Source: an uncultured Arenicella sp.
GTDB taxonomy: Bacteria; Pseudomonadota; Gammaproteobacteria; Arenicellales; Arenicellaceae
Direction: 5' to 3'
Assembly (NCBI GenBank): GCA_937989675.1
Contig: CALKRK010000001.1
Location: 1-50,748, forward strand
Length of the DNA: 50,748 nt
Notes under the pieces: model-generated
Told to the model about the DNA's origin: nothing
Databases searched by the model: none
The model's input: the letters and a program-made list of their open reading frames with translations, nothing else
In this document: piece by piece, positions 10,110-19,531 of the stretch
Numbering within the stretch: position 1 is the first letter of the stretch
Layout of the letters: the number at the start of each line of letters is the position of its first letter
Translations under genes and position numbers: made by a program

Positions 10110-11033
10110 ATGAATATTCTTTTTGCAGGTACGCCGGAGTTTGCTGTCGCTCCGCTAAAGGCTTTGGCCAAATCGCATCACATTGTCGGTGTGTACACAC
10201 AACCAGACAGAAAAGCCGGGCGCGGTAAAAAGCTAACGCCACCGCCAGTAAAGGTATACGCAGAGTCGATAGACGCACCAGTCTTCCAACCAACGAGCCT
10301 GAAAGATCAAGCAGACCATATTCGCGCGCTAAACGCGGATGTGATGGTCGTTGTCGCCTACGGCATGTTATTGCCTCAGACCATCCTCGATATTCCGCCA
10401 CTTGGTTGCATTAATATTCATGCCTCCCTGTTGCCTCGATGGCGCGGAGCAGCACCGATTCAGCGCGCCATTGAAGCGGGCGATGCGCAAACCGGGGTAA
10501 GCATCATGCGTATGGAACTGGGCCTCGATACTGGGCCCGTTTTTCAAATGCTGTCAACCGACATCAGCCAAACTGATACAGCCGAAAGCTTGCACGACAA
10601 ACTAGCTGCACTGGGCGCTCAAGGCATTGTAGAAACGCTGACTGCGTTAGAAGACGACCCCACGCTCGAACCCATCGCCCAAGATGATTCGCAATCGACT
10701 TACGCCAAAAAAATCAGCAAGAGCGAAGCCGAAATAGATTGGTCACAATCAGCCGATCATATCGAACGAAAATTACGCGCTTTTGTTCCGTGGCCAGGTT
10801 GTCAGACGCACCACCAAGGAACAAGGCTGCGCGTATGGCAAGCTTCCGTCATAACACAAACCTCACCAGCCAAGCCCGGCCAAATCGTCGATACTAGTGA
10901 TTCCGGCGTCTGCGTTGCTTGTGGAAACGGAACAATACGCCTTGAAGTCCTGCAACGCGACGGCAGCCGAGCGCTACCATTCAAAGAGTTCCGTAACGGT
11001 TACGATCTCAAAATCCATGACCACTTTGTTTAA
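10110..11033 (+). CDS. fmt: Methionyl-tRNA formyltransferase
   Basis: A 307-residue enzyme that formylates initiator Met-tRNA using 10-formyltetrahydrofolate. The formyltransferase core holds N102-I-H104-A-S-L-L-P-R-W-R-G-A-A-P-I, and Asp140 lies in GLDTGP; these are the catalytic Asn, His and Asp of the family. The SLLPRWRG signature is intact, and the C-terminal domain (from about 205) follows the usual plan. Located between def and rsmB as in E. coli and Pseudomonas. Confidence 0.97.
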   Translation: MNILFAGTPEFAVAPLKALAKSHHIVGVYTQPDRKAGRGKKLTPPPVKVYAESIDAPVFQPTSLKDQADHIRALNADVMVVVAYGMLLPQTILDIPPLGCINIHASLLPRWRGAAPIQRAIEAGDAQTGVSIMRMELGLDTGPVFQMLSTDISQTDTAESLHDKLAALGAQGIVETLTALEDDPTLEPIAQDDSQSTYAKKISKSEAEIDWSQSADHIERKLRAFVPWPGCQTHHQGTRLRVWQASVITQTSPAKPGQIVDTSDSGVCVACGNGTIRLEVLQRDGSRALPFKEFRNGYDLKIHDHFV

Positions 11034-11049
11034 GGAACAGAAATACTGA

Positions 11050-12357
11050 ATGGCTACCCGGCTAAACACTCGCGCCGCCGCCGCTAAACTAAGCTGGCAG
11101 ATCATCGATAAAGGCGTATCGCTTGACGCGGCCATAACCACGCACTTCGAGACAACGGATGCTTCCGCGCAGGACAGAGGCTTCACACAAGAGCTGGTTT
11201 ATGGTGTTTGTCGCTGGTATGGCGAACTTGATGCGGTCGCAAAGCAACTTCTAAAGTCACCAATACGCAATAAAGATCGAGTCATACATTTTGTACTGTT
11301 AGTCGGGCTCTATCAATTAAGAAAATTAGAAACCGCCGAACATGCCGCCGTGGGCGAAACCGTATCGGCTTGCAAACAGTTGAATAAGCAATGGGCCAAA
11401 AACTTAATCAACGGCTGCCTAAGAACCTATCAACGCAACCCGATTGAGCTACCCGGCGATCAAAACCGCCTAAGTCACCCCGATTGGATTCGCGAGGCTA
11501 TCGAAAATGCCTGGCCAGAACACGCAACTAGCATATTTGTCGCGAACAATAAGAGACCACCGATGTGCTTACGCGTAAACCAAATGTTCAGTGATCGAGC
11601 AAACTACCTTGCTCAATTGAACGACGTCGATATACCAGCAGCGGCTGATCCAAATACCGGCAACGGCATTATTTTAGACCAACCCTGCCCGGTTACGCAG
11701 CTGCCTAACTTCGACCAAGGTGCCTGCTCGGTTCAAGATACAGCCGCGCAAATAGCAGCTGAACTGCTAGCACCTGCGCCAGGTATGACAGTCTTGGACG
11801 CCTGCGCTGCCCCCGGCGGCAAAACGGCGCATCTGTTAGAACAATGCAATAATAGACTTGATATGGACGCGCTGGATATCTCTGAACGCCGCTGCGAGCA
11901 ACTTCATGCAACTCTTGCTAGACTCAAACTAAACGCCAACGTTTACGCCGCTGATGCTGCTGTAAGATCCAGCTGGGCTGTGCCAACAGCTGGCTATGAT
12001 CGAATTTTGATTGACGCACCCTGCAGCGGATTAGGCGTAATCCGACGCCACCCTGATATAAAGCACCATCGGCGACCAAGTGACATCGACTCATTGATAA
12101 GCATTCAAGCCAAACTACTTGACCAGCTTTGGCCTTTACTCAAACCGAATGGTCAACTACTTTACACAACTTGCTCGATCTTACCCGATGAAAACATTGA
12201 ACAAATCAGACGATTTATAGCACTGCAAAACGATGCTATGCTGACACCGTTATCGCATCCGAATGCGATTTCACTCGAGTACGGTGCCCAAACACTGCCT
12301 GGCGTCAATGGGATGGATGGGTTTTACTATTGCTTGCTGGAGAAGAAAGCCCATTAA
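11050..12357 (+). CDS. rsmB: 16S rRNA (cytosine-967-C5) methyltransferase RsmB
   Basis: A 435-residue m5C methyltransferase acting on 16S rRNA. The N-terminal NusB-like helical domain covers about 1-150. The SAM-binding motif is LDACAAPGGKTAHLLE. The two catalytic-region cysteines are C325 in DAPCSGLGVIRRHPD and C375 in TTCSI, as in the Sun/RsmB family. Length is standard. It starts 16 bases after fmt. Its 3' end overlaps the preferred start of the DUF4390 gene, implying translational coupling. Confidence 0.96.
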   Translation: MATRLNTRAAAAKLSWQIIDKGVSLDAAITTHFETTDASAQDRGFTQELVYGVCRWYGELDAVAKQLLKSPIRNKDRVIHFVLLVGLYQLRKLETAEHAAVGETVSACKQLNKQWAKNLINGCLRTYQRNPIELPGDQNRLSHPDWIREAIENAWPEHATSIFVANNKRPPMCLRVNQMFSDRANYLAQLNDVDIPAAADPNTGNGIILDQPCPVTQLPNFDQGACSVQDTAAQIAAELLAPAPGMTVLDACAAPGGKTAHLLEQCNNRLDMDALDISERRCEQLHATLARLKLNANVYAADAAVRSSWAVPTAGYDRILIDAPCSGLGVIRRHPDIKHHRRPSDIDSLISIQAKLLDQLWPLLKPNGQLLYTTCSILPDENIEQIRRFIALQNDAMLTPLSHPNAISLEYGAQTLPGVNGMDGFYYCLLEKKAH

Positions 12358-12898
12358 TACACGGTTTGCCAACACGATATCAAATAGGGTTCTGCCACGT
12401 TATTGGCGGTCAACCGTATTCGCATTTATCCTATTGATATTGAGTCCGTCAAACGCAGTCGGCGTTGGTATCGAATACGGTACTGGCAATTTGAATATCG
12501 CCTTGTCCGACAATGTCGAACAAGCTATCAATAATGGCGTTGAACTTACCTTTATCTGCGAATTCGCAATGATTAGTCAGTTTCTATTCGTCAAATGGCC
12601 AGAGCAGTTAAAAAGCCATCATTTCATCGTCAAGCACCACGCTCTTTCCAATAGCTACTTAGTCAGCGATGAAACCGACAAAACCCCGAAAATCTTTCGC
12701 TCTACCACCGACACAATGAACCACATTGCCTCCGAGGCATTAAAGCTGTTTGCTAGCTATCAGTCGAGTGACACACCCTATCAAATGCGTTTTAGGCTTA
12801 GCAAATATGACTTACCTGCACCGATGCGGCTAAACGCATTTGTCTCTAGTGACTGGGACCTAAATACGGGTTGGAACAAATGGCAATCCGCACGATAA
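12317..12898 (+). CDS. Secreted DUF4390 family protein
   Basis: The open frame reads through a signal peptide (VFAFILLILSPSNAVG) into a roughly 150-residue domain beginning IEYGTGNLNIALSDNVEQA. It has the FRLSKYDLPAPMRLNAF ending typical of DUF4390, a family found between rsmB and ntrY. It is probably periplasmic, and its function is unknown. The start is uncertain. ATGs at 12308 and 12317 give a long N-region and overlap rsmB by about 40 bases. An ATT at 12353, ten bases after GGAG at 12339-12342 and overlapping the rsmB stop, would give a normal signal peptide. The stop overlaps the start of the sensor kinase gene, so the genes are tightly coupled. Confidence 0.75.
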   Translation: MGFTIACWRRKPINTRFANTISNRVLPRYWRSTVFAFILLILSPSNAVGVGIEYGTGNLNIALSDNVEQAINNGVELTFICEFAMISQFLFVKWPEQLKSHHFIVKHHALSNSYLVSDETDKTPKIFRSTTDTMNHIASEALKLFASYQSSDTPYQMRFRLSKYDLPAPMRLNAFVSSDWDLNTGWNKWQSAR

Positions 12899-15186
12899 TT
12901 AAAAAAATTTCCTCGCCGGGGCCGGTCATCGCGGTTTGTGCATTGTTACTCGCTGCACTTTGCTTTGTCATCGTCAAATCTCTCAGCGACGAAGCATCTG
13001 GACGACTGCAGTTTTGGATCACTCTGCTGGGCAGCGTCGGCATTGCTATTCTAGTTTTCTTCCTAATTACCAACTGCTACTCTCTCTTTAGACAATTTCG
13101 ACGCAACGAAATCGGCTCCCGGCTCACCTCAAAATTGGTGATCATATTTCTGTTTCTGACTGTCATCCCTTTTTCGCTCATTTATTACTTCGCTATTCAG
13201 TTTTTAAACAAAGGCGTAGACAGCTGGTTCGACGTACGCATCGAGCAAACTGTGAAGGACTCTTTGCTGTTAAGTAAAACAGCGTTGGAGGGGATAAAAG
13301 AAGAGCTTACCATCGAAGTCGAAGACATCGCTAAGAATCTCGGCAAGAATATCAGCGATGGCAACTTGCTTAGAACTCTTGATGAGATCCGCATATTACA
13401 GACTTACACCGAGTTATCTTTGTACTCAGACGACGGTCGTGTAGTGGCCTTTTCGCGCGACGATTCAGCCGAAATATTGCCCGATGCACCAGACGACGAA
13501 GTATTCGCTGAACTTCGCCTAAATCAAACTTACACACTGCTCGAACCTATCTCTGAGAATACCCTACAGTTCAGAATTGTGGCGCCAGTTGGTGTAGACG
13601 ATTTAGGCGGCAGCTTCTTTGTATTGCAAGCCATTAAGGTGCTGCCCTTACGATACGCCACACTGACTGAGAGCGTGGAAAGCGCTAACAGCCAATACGC
13701 ACAAATGGTGTTTGCGCGCGGCCCTCTTAAGTTTAGTTTAATTGTCACGCTTAGCTTGATATCACTGGCCAGCTTATTGTTCTCAATGCTCACAGCCGTA
13801 TACTTATCACGTCGATTGGTTGCCCCTATTTCCAATTTAGCCGCTGGCACACAAAAAATTGCCGAAGGTGATTATGGCTCCCAACTACCAGTCACCACTA
13901 CTGATGAACTGGGCATACTGACTCAATCGTTCAACAATATGAGCAGTAAGGTGAGTGATGCGCAGCAGGCCGCACTTGCCAGCCAAACGGAAACTGAGCA
14001 ACAAAAAGGCTACCTTGAAGCGGTGCTCACCAATCTTTCGTCGGGCGTATTTTCATTCGACGAGCATAAAACACTGCAGATCTCTAATAGCGCCGCCACA
14101 GACATTCTTGGCCTTAATCGCACGAGCATGCTGGATAAATCCATACAGTCTCTTATTAGTGAAAACCAGCACACTCAGCAGTTTTTTGAGCTAATTTTGG
14201 GAGGCATCGATTCCGGGCAATCAAACTGGCAGGAGGAGATCACTTTGCTTGGCACACATGGCCGACAAATGCTGATTATTCGCGGCACGATATTAAACCG
14301 GGCAAGTGATTTGTTTAATCACACGGCCCAAGGGCAAACTGAACCCGCTCAAAAAAGCTACGTTATTGTATTCGACGATGTCACTAATCTGATTCAAGCT
14401 CAGCGAGACGCCGCCTGGGGGGAGGTTGCAAGGCGTTTAGCGCACGAAATCAAAAACCCACTCACACCAATTCAACTTTCAGCCGAACGTATCAAACTTA
14501 AGTTCTCAGACCAGGTGGACGGAGACTTGCGCGAAACATTAGAAAGAAGCACGCGCACGATCGTGCAACAAGTTGAATCGATGAAAGAGATGGTTAATGC
14601 ATTCTCCAGCTACGCACAACCGGTACGAGCAAAGTTGCGTGCGCTTAACATTAACCAACTAGTGCGCGACGTAGTAGAGCTTCACACATCGACCCTGACT
14701 AACATTCAAGTTACATTGAAGCTGGATGAAGAGCTTCCTGAAATCAAAGCCAACGCATCAGCGCTTAGACAAGTACTGAACAACCTTGTCATCAATGCCA
14801 GCCATGCTTTAGAAGGCAAACAAAACGCCGAGCTCGAGATACGTACCCACATTGCTGCAAAAATCACCGGTGAATACATAGACTTAGTTGTTGAAGATAA
14901 CGGCGAAGGCATACCCACCGACATTCGAGAATCACTATTTGACCCATACGTAAGTTCAAAAGCAAAGGGGTCGGGCCTGGGCTTAGCAATCGTTAAACGC
15001 ATTGTTGAAGAGCACAGCGGCTCGGTCTGGACACGGGTTAGCCACCTCGGCGGTGCGGCAATGCATATCCGTTTGCCGATCAATGCAATGCAAACCTATC
15101 GTGGCAATCGCATTCAAAATACATTACATTCAGACGACGCCCTTGAACAAACGGGCGCATCGGAAAAACCTTCAACCCTCAGCTAA
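12880..15186 (+). CDS. ntrY: NtrY-type membrane sensor histidine kinase
   Basis: A 768-residue membrane kinase. Three hydrophobic segments lie in the first 110 residues, then an extracytoplasmic region of about 170 residues, a fourth membrane segment at about 284-304, a HAMP domain (LVAPISNLAAGTQKIAEGDY), a PAS-like region and the kinase core. The phospho-acceptor is H522 in RRLAHEIKNPLTPIQLSAER, and the ATPase lobe has N-box NLVINASHAL and G-boxes DNGEGIP and GSGLGLAI. This plan matches NtrY, which senses nitrogen or redox status in some bacteria; the signal here is not visible. ATG at 12880 is preferred to the TTG at 12871. It overlaps the DUF4390 stop and precedes its likely partner regulator by 24 bases. 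Confidence 0.88.
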   Translation: MAIRTIIKKISSPGPVIAVCALLLAALCFVIVKSLSDEASGRLQFWITLLGSVGIAILVFFLITNCYSLFRQFRRNEIGSRLTSKLVIIFLFLTVIPFSLIYYFAIQFLNKGVDSWFDVRIEQTVKDSLLLSKTALEGIKEELTIEVEDIAKNLGKNISDGNLLRTLDEIRILQTYTELSLYSDDGRVVAFSRDDSAEILPDAPDDEVFAELRLNQTYTLLEPISENTLQFRIVAPVGVDDLGGSFFVLQAIKVLPLRYATLTESVESANSQYAQMVFARGPLKFSLIVTLSLISLASLLFSMLTAVYLSRRLVAPISNLAAGTQKIAEGDYGSQLPVTTTDELGILTQSFNNMSSKVSDAQQAALASQTETEQQKGYLEAVLTNLSSGVFSFDEHKTLQISNSAATDILGLNRTSMLDKSIQSLISENQHTQQFFELILGGIDSGQSNWQEEITLLGTHGRQMLIIRGTILNRASDLFNHTAQGQTEPAQKSYVIVFDDVTNLIQAQRDAAWGEVARRLAHEIKNPLTPIQLSAERIKLKFSDQVDGDLRETLERSTRTIVQQVESMKEMVNAFSSYAQPVRAKLRALNINQLVRDVVELHTSTLTNIQVTLKLDEELPEIKANASALRQVLNNLVINASHALEGKQNAELEIRTHIAAKITGEYIDLVVEDNGEGIPTDIRESLFDPYVSSKAKGSGLGLAIVKRIVEEHSGSVWTRVSHLGGAAMHIRLPINAMQTYRGNRIQNTLHSDDALEQTGASEKPSTLS

Positions 15187-15210
15187 ACAACCTCTGGGCG
15201 ATCATTACTG

Positions 15211-16587
15211 ATGACAAAGTCTAAAGCGCACATACTCGTTGTCGATGACGAACCGGATATCCGTAACATTCTGCAAGACATCTTGCAGGATGAAGGGTAT
15301 ACCGTCAGCTTAGCTGAGAACGCCGAACAAGCCCGCATTCGATTCAAAGAAGATCAACCCAATTTGGTGTTGCTCGATATTTGGATGCCTAAAGAAGATG
15401 GAATATCGGTGTTAAAACACTGGGTTGAAACGGCACAGCTTGATAGCACGCCAGTGGTCATGATTTCCGGCCATGGTACGGTTGAAAATGCGGTTGAAGC
15501 GGTCAAATTAGGTGCGTATGACTTTCTTGAAAAGCCGCTCTCCACTGGCAAATTATTACTCAGTGTTGAACGCGGCCTAGAGAACGCCACGCTACGAGAG
15601 GAAAACAAGCAACTTAAATCTCGCTTGAAATATAACTCGCCGATGATTTCCAATTCGGACGCCAGTCGCGAGTTGTTGCGCCATATTCAGTTATTAGGCC
15701 CAACCGACAGCTGGGTCTTTATCACCGGTGAATCCGGTGTCGGCAAAAGATTGGTTGCTCAAAAAGTACATGAAAACAGCCCTCGCGCAGAAGCCAGCTT
15801 TGTCGAATTAAACCTCGCCGCCATGCCAAGCGACAGCGTCGCACAAGCCTTATTTGGCAGTGAAGTCGATGGCAAAGTGGTGCTTGGCCGATTCGAAGAA
15901 GCCAAAGGCGGCACACTCTTTATCAATGAGGTGCTTGGTTTGACTCTCGAAACTCAAAACAAATTGCTTAGCGCACTTCAAGAGCGTCAATTTTTACGAC
16001 TGGGTGGCAGCGAGTATACTGAACTCGATGTGCGAGTTATTGTCACCACCAGCGGCAACCCGCAAAAGGCGGTTAACGATGGCAGCTTTCGTGAAGATCT
16101 TTACTACCGTTTAAACGTGATCCCCATTCAGGTTCCTTCCTTGCGTCAAAGACGGCGAGATTTACCTGAATTAATTGAGCTTTTTATCGAAGACATCGTC
16201 AATAAAAATCAGTTAACCAGGCCCGAGTTTGACAAAGAAGCCGTTGAGGCGTTGGTGAACTACAATTGGCCAGGTAATGTCCGGCAGCTGCAAAACGTAA
16301 TACAACGGCTCTTGATATTAAGTGGTGGCTCTGAAATCACCGTTAACGATGTAAGCTCCGCGTTAGATGGCGATATGGGCATGCACAAGCGCTCGAACGC
16401 CTTGCCTGACTACTTCGAAGGCGATATGCGTAAAGCCAAAGAAGCCTTCGAGAAAGCCTACTTGAGTTACCATCTCGGTACGGTTGATGGCAATGTCAGT
16501 GCGTTGGCCAAGAAAGTAGGCTTGGAACGCACCCATTTATATCGCAAACTTAAAAGTCTAGATATTAGCGCTCGCGACGCAAAATAA
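15211..16587 (+). CDS. ntrX: NtrX-like response regulator with AAA+ domain lacking GAFTGA
   Basis: A 458-residue regulator. The receiver domain has phospho-acceptor D56 (LLDIWMP), acidic pair D12/D13 and K108. The AAA+ domain has Walker A GESGVGKR (173-180), arginines in FREDLYYRLNV and the sensor region NWPGNVRQLQN. The C-terminal Fis-type helix-turn-helix is DGNVSALAKKVGLERTHLYRKL. Two features are abnormal. Between ALFG and GRFE the usual HEKGAFTGA loop is replaced by SEVDGKVVL, and the Walker B aspartate is Asn239 (GGTLFINE). GAFTGA contacts sigma-54, so classical sigma-54 activation looks unlikely. It may act as a DNA-binding regulator at sigma-70 promoters; this is inference. The partner should be the upstream NtrY-type kinase. 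trkA follows 7 bases after. Confidence 0.88.
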   Translation: MTKSKAHILVVDDEPDIRNILQDILQDEGYTVSLAENAEQARIRFKEDQPNLVLLDIWMPKEDGISVLKHWVETAQLDSTPVVMISGHGTVENAVEAVKLGAYDFLEKPLSTGKLLLSVERGLENATLREENKQLKSRLKYNSPMISNSDASRELLRHIQLLGPTDSWVFITGESGVGKRLVAQKVHENSPRAEASFVELNLAAMPSDSVAQALFGSEVDGKVVLGRFEEAKGGTLFINEVLGLTLETQNKLLSALQERQFLRLGGSEYTELDVRVIVTTSGNPQKAVNDGSFREDLYYRLNVIPIQVPSLRQRRRDLPELIELFIEDIVNKNQLTRPEFDKEAVEALVNYNWPGNVRQLQNVIQRLLILSGGSEITVNDVSSALDGDMGMHKRSNALPDYFEGDMRKAKEAFEKAYLSYHLGTVDGNVSALAKKVGLERTHLYRKLKSLDISARDAK

Positions 16588-16594
16588 ATTTCAC

Positions 16595-17974
16595 ATGAAA
16601 ATTCTAATTCTTGGAGCAAGCCAAGTTGGAGGGTCCATCGCCGAGGTGCTGGTTGGTGAGGAAAATGACGTCACCATTGTCGATGTAGACAAGCAGGCCT
16701 TGCACCAATTGCAGAATCGCCTAGATATTCGGACTGTCGCTGGGAACGCGGCCTACCCGTCTGTATTAAGGGCCGCTGGTGCGGAAGACGCCTCACTGGT
16801 CTTGGCCGTCACTAATAATGACGAAGTGAATTTGGTAGCCTGCCAAATCGCCGATGCCTTTTTTTCTACGCCAACAAAAATTGCACGCTTACGCTCTAAG
16901 GAATACTTAAACAACCCAGCGTTGTTTAAAAACGATTCAGGCTTCAAAGTTGACCATGTTATTTCGCCTGAAGTAATTGTACGCGATCATATTACTCGGC
17001 TAATTGAATTCCCAGGAGCGCTGCAAGTACTCGATTTTGCCGACGGCTTAGTACAACTAGTGGGGGTCAAAGCGGTCAAAGGTGGAGCCCTCATCGACTG
17101 CCCGCTGACAGAACTGAAAGAGCACATGCCTGGCATTGAGACGCGCGTGGCGGCAATCTACCGAGACCATGAAGTCATCACGCCGAAGTCCGAAACCATC
17201 ATCAAAGAACGTGACGAAGTATTTTTTGTGGCTGCACGCGAACACATTCGCCAAGTCATGAAGGAAATGCGTGGCAAAAGCGACAAAACCAAGCGTATAT
17301 TTATCGCCGGCGGCGGCAACATCGGCTTGAACTTGGCTCGTGAACTCGAGCGCAAAGGCTACAGCGTGAAGTTAATTGAGTTCAATGCCAAACGCGCTGC
17401 ACAGATAGCCGAATCAGTACGCAATACGATTGTTCTGAATGGCGATGCCGCCGACGCAGGTTTACTACTGCAAGAAAACATTGAAAATGCCGATGTGTTC
17501 TGTGCTGTCACCGAACGCGACGAAGTCAATATATTGTCAGCCAACCTCGCCAAACGCTTGGGCGCTAAACGTGTTATGGCATTAGTAAACCGGCCAGCCT
17601 ATGTTGAACACTTGGATCATCGCGATATTAACGTGGTAATTTCACCGCGAGTTGCCACAATTGGTAGCGTGCTGGCTCACATTCGACGAGGCGATGTAGT
17701 CGCAGTTCACTCATTGCGGCGTGGCAAAGCCGAGGCCATTGAGGCCATCGCACACGGCGACGCCAACTCATCAAAGGTCATTGGCAAAGGTGTACGAGAA
17801 ATCCCCTTTCCGCCAGGCACAGGCGTTGGCGCCATCGTGCGCGACGGCGAGGTAATCATCCCGAGTGTGGACACCGTTATTGAACCCGAAGATCATGTGA
17901 TCATATTCATGGATAACAAATCTTGCATCGCCGATGTTGAAGCCTTGTTTCAGGTAGCGGTAACGTTTATCTGA
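16595..17974 (+). CDS. trkA: Trk potassium transporter regulatory subunit TrkA
   Basis: A 459-residue peripheral membrane protein that binds NAD(H) and gates the TrkH channel. It is a duplicated RCK protein. The first Rossmann segment is MKILILGASQVGGSIAEVL with acidic VDVD following, the second is RIFIAGGGNIGLNLARELE, and each is followed by a TrkA_C-like region. Length matches E. coli TrkA. It directly follows ntrX and precedes trkH by 16 bases, the usual rsmB-trkA-trkH neighbourhood. The terminator after trkH closes the unit. Confidence 0.96.
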   Translation: MKILILGASQVGGSIAEVLVGEENDVTIVDVDKQALHQLQNRLDIRTVAGNAAYPSVLRAAGAEDASLVLAVTNNDEVNLVACQIADAFFSTPTKIARLRSKEYLNNPALFKNDSGFKVDHVISPEVIVRDHITRLIEFPGALQVLDFADGLVQLVGVKAVKGGALIDCPLTELKEHMPGIETRVAAIYRDHEVITPKSETIIKERDEVFFVAAREHIRQVMKEMRGKSDKTKRIFIAGGGNIGLNLARELERKGYSVKLIEFNAKRAAQIAESVRNTIVLNGDAADAGLLLQENIENADVFCAVTERDEVNILSANLAKRLGAKRVMALVNRPAYVEHLDHRDINVVISPRVATIGSVLAHIRRGDVVAVHSLRRGKAEAIEAIAHGDANSSKVIGKGVREIPFPPGTGVGAIVRDGEVIIPSVDTVIEPEDHVIIFMDNKSCIADVEALFQVAVTFI

Positions 17975-17990
17975 GTAACGCGCTCACACT

Positions 17991-19442
17991 ATGCACTATC
18001 AAACCGTCCTAAAAATTCTTGGCGTTCTGTTGATCATATTCAGCGTAACCCACCTTACGCCTCTGCTGGTGTCGTATATCTACAACGACGGCAACAGCCT
18101 GCCGTTTATGGTGTCGTTTTCAGTCACACTCCTCACAGGCTTGTTGATCTGGGCGCCGGTGCGTAATTGCAAACGCGATCTGCGCTACCGAGATGGCTTT
18201 CTGGTGGTGGTATTATTCTGGACCGTACTGGCCAGCTTTGGCGCACTCCCTTTTGTGTTTTCGAGCCAATATTCACTGTCCATCACCAACGCATTTTTTG
18301 AATCTATGTCTGGGCTCAGCACTACTGGAGCCACCATACTCACCAACTTAGACTCACTGCCTGAATCCACTCTCTACTATCGCCAGCAGTTACAATGGCT
18401 AGGAGGTATGGGTATCGTTGTATTAGCTGTCGCGATCATGCCAATGCTAGGTATTGGGGGTATGCAGCTTTACCGTGCTGAAACACCCGGCCCAATGAAG
18501 GACAGTAAACTAACACCGCGAATCACCGAAAGCGCAAAAGCGCTTTGGTATATCTACTTAGGGCTTACGGTGATGTGCTGCGCGGCGTATTGGGTTGCTG
18601 GTATGTCGTTGTTTGATGCCATCTGCCACGCTTTTTCAACGGTTGCAATTGGCGGGTTTTCAACACACGACGCCAGCATTGGTTTTTTTGATAACTCCGC
18701 AATTGAAATTATTGCGATGTTTTTTATGTTGCTTGCCTCCGCTAACTTCTCCTTACATTTTATCGCTTGGCGTGACCGCTCCTTTAAACCGTATCGCCGA
18801 GACAGTGAATACCGGTTTTTTCTTCTCATTCTTCTGCTTGCTGCAATAGTGCTGGTCGGTGCCTTGATTGCCCAAGAGATCTATGCGGACCAGTCACAGG
18901 CCTTACGAAAAGGCTTGTTTCACGTTATATCAGTCGTCACCACTACGGGTTACACCTCAGGTGGTTTTGCTTGGTGGCCAGGGGCATTGCCAGTAATGCT
19001 GATCTTGTTAAGTTTTATGGGCGGCTGCGCAGGCTCGACTGCGGGTGGAATGAAAGTCATGCGAGTCCAAATGATGTACAAGCAGGGGCGTAAAGAGATC
19101 GTCCGCTTAATTCACCCAAATGCCGTACTATCAATCAAATCTGGCAACCAGGTCATTAGCGACCAAATCATCAGCACGGTAACCGCATTTTTCTCAATGT
19201 ACATCTTGTGTTATGCAGTGACCGGTTTCGCTTTAAGTGCGGTGGGCTTAGATTGGGTAACGGCCTTCTCAGCCTCGGCGGCTTGCTTAAACAACCTTGG
19301 CCCAGGGCTTGGCGAGGTTGCATTAAATTACGCAGAAATTAATGACGCGGCGAAGTGGATCCTATCGTTCGCTATGCTGCTAGGTCGATTGGAACTGTTC
19401 ACTTTGTTAGTGTTATTTACCGCGACATTCTGGAAAGACTAA
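17991..19442 (+). CDS. trkH: Trk potassium uptake channel TrkH
   Basis: A 483-residue polytopic membrane protein forming the K+ pathway gated by TrkA. Four pore-loop repeats are recognisable, for example SMSGLSTTGATIL, STVAIGGFSTHDASI, SVVTTTGYTSGGF and NNLGPGLGEV. The glycine in each filter-like turn is present. GGCAGSTAGGMKVMR marks the conserved gating region after the third repeat. Length is standard. It is the last gene of the plus-strand run, and a strong intrinsic terminator lies about 30 bases after the stop. Confidence 0.96.
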   Translation: MHYQTVLKILGVLLIIFSVTHLTPLLVSYIYNDGNSLPFMVSFSVTLLTGLLIWAPVRNCKRDLRYRDGFLVVVLFWTVLASFGALPFVFSSQYSLSITNAFFESMSGLSTTGATILTNLDSLPESTLYYRQQLQWLGGMGIVVLAVAIMPMLGIGGMQLYRAETPGPMKDSKLTPRITESAKALWYIYLGLTVMCCAAYWVAGMSLFDAICHAFSTVAIGGFSTHDASIGFFDNSAIEIIAMFFMLLASANFSLHFIAWRDRSFKPYRRDSEYRFFLLILLLAAIVLVGALIAQEIYADQSQALRKGLFHVISVVTTTGYTSGGFAWWPGALPVMLILLSFMGGCAGSTAGGMKVMRVQMMYKQGRKEIVRLIHPNAVLSIKSGNQVISDQIISTVTAFFSMYILCYAVTGFALSAVGLDWVTAFSASAACLNNLGPGLGEVALNYAEINDAAKWILSFAMLLGRLELFTLLVLFTATFWKD

Positions 19443-19469
19443 AGCTTATCTAGCAAACCTAAACAAACA

Positions 19470-19495
19470 AAAAAGGCCGCAATCGCGGCCTTTTT
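19470..19495 (+). terminator. Rho-independent terminator after trkH
   Basis: A perfect GGCCGC / GCGGCC stem (19475-19480, 19485-19490) with an AATC tetraloop, flanked by A5 and T5. The flanking A/T runs extend the stem, and the structure could work in both directions, serving the convergent DUF2853 gene too. Confidence 0.9.
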
Positions 19496-19531
19496 AATTA
19501 GAAAAGCAAGCGCTCTCTAAAAAATTCGACG

